From positions 1-5,316 of the forward strand of contig JAHHTE010000147.1 of NCBI GenBank assembly GCA_020024815.1: a stretch of DNA of 5,316 bases, in the 5' to 3' direction. Shown here in pieces: positions 5,261 through 5,316 of the stretch. The notes under the pieces were generated by a model. That model had not been told where the DNA came from. It made no database searches and saw nothing but the letters and a program-made list of their open reading frames with translations. Origin of the DNA: Mailhella sp. GTDB lineage: Bacteria > Desulfobacterota > Desulfovibrionia > Desulfovibrionales > Desulfovibrionaceae. The translations under genes were made by a program, and so were the position numbers. Numbering within the stretch: position 1 is the first letter of the stretch; each line of letters starts with the position of its first letter.

Positions 5261-5316
5261 AAAAGGGGTTTGCGTTCGGGTTTCCAAAGGGGGAAAACAC
5301 AAGGGGCTTGCCCCTC
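5261..5316. repeat. Diverged outer extension of the right arm, cut by the window edge
   Basis: Compared with the reverse complement of the bases left of 4853, this stretch keeps the order AAGGGG-like block, TCGGGTT, AAGGGGGA, then a G-run/C-run hairpin (AGGGGC 5302-5307 / GCCCCT 5310-5315). There are many substitutions, including TTT where the left side has AAA, and a 2-base insertion. The repeat probably continues past the window. Confidence 0.6.

Larger units (their letters stand above)
4753..5316. mobile_element. Foldback/MITE-like composite inverted-repeat element (right end outside the window)
   Basis: This is an inferred unit. A perfect 63-bp inverted repeat (4853-4915 and 5198-5260) brackets 282 bases. 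The flanks of both arms remain recognisably related outward: both contain a CGGGTT block, then an AAGGGGG block, then a G-run/C-run hairpin, with substitutions and a net 2-base length change. No transposase or other convincing gene lies inside, so if mobile it must be driven by an enzyme in trans. The outer ends, a target duplication and other genomic copies cannot be seen here. Alternatives are an inverted duplication of an intergenic repeat, or a large structured terminator region of the dxs operon. Confidence 0.4.

Noticed and set aside
4738..5316. Retron-like system
   Set aside because: The inverted repeats invite comparison with msr-msd DNA, but there is no reverse transcriptase in the window and dxs is the only adjacent gene.

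Overview
The window is AT-rich bacterial DNA holding one compact four-gene operon on the + strand: an exported M23 peptidase, xseB, a farnesyl-diphosphate-synthase-type prenyltransferase (ispA) and dxs. The end of an IS30-family insertion sequence lies on its left and a large, apparently non-coding inverted-repeat structure on its right. From memory, the order M23 peptidase - xseB - ispA - dxs and the style of the Dxs protein fit Desulfovibrionales (Desulfovibrio and relatives). The low GC suggests a host-associated, Lawsonia-like or other AT-rich member of that group. This placement is an inference from gene order and protein style, not a search result.

Layout. Bases 1-342 encode the C-terminal third of an IS30-type DDE transposase, cut by the window edge, and its right terminal repeat probably ends near base 350. 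A perfect 14-bp hairpin terminator (364-395) follows, then a segment that can form two mutually exclusive hairpins (401-458), then an AT-rich stretch with a weak candidate promoter before the first operon gene. The four genes (566-4737) are tightly packed: 9-nt and 3-nt gaps, then a 1-nt TGATG overlap between ispA and dxs. They are almost certainly co-transcribed and partly translationally coupled.

How the genes work together. Dxs makes 1-deoxy-D-xylulose 5-phosphate, the entry step of the MEP isoprenoid pathway. IspA condenses the resulting C5 units into C15 (possibly C20) prenyl diphosphate, which feeds quinone side chains and the undecaprenyl carrier for cell-wall synthesis. The M23 protein is predicted to cut peptidoglycan peptide bridges in the periplasm. 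XseB is the small subunit of exonuclease VII; its partner XseA is not in this window. The link between DNA repair, wall remodelling and isoprenoid synthesis is most likely inherited gene order rather than one pathway.

The most unusual part is 4738-5316, which has no credible gene. It contains a perfect 63-bp inverted repeat (4853-4915 against 5198-5260). Diverged arms rich in G-runs and C-runs extend outward, and a second, independent imperfect palindrome of about 137 bp (4916-5052) starts exactly where the left 63-bp arm ends. This looks like a foldback or MITE-like repeat, or a very large structured 3' region, and it continues to the window edge. I found no tRNA, rRNA or CRISPR array. I do not see a convincing new defence or metabolic system here; the foldback region is the best candidate for something undescribed.
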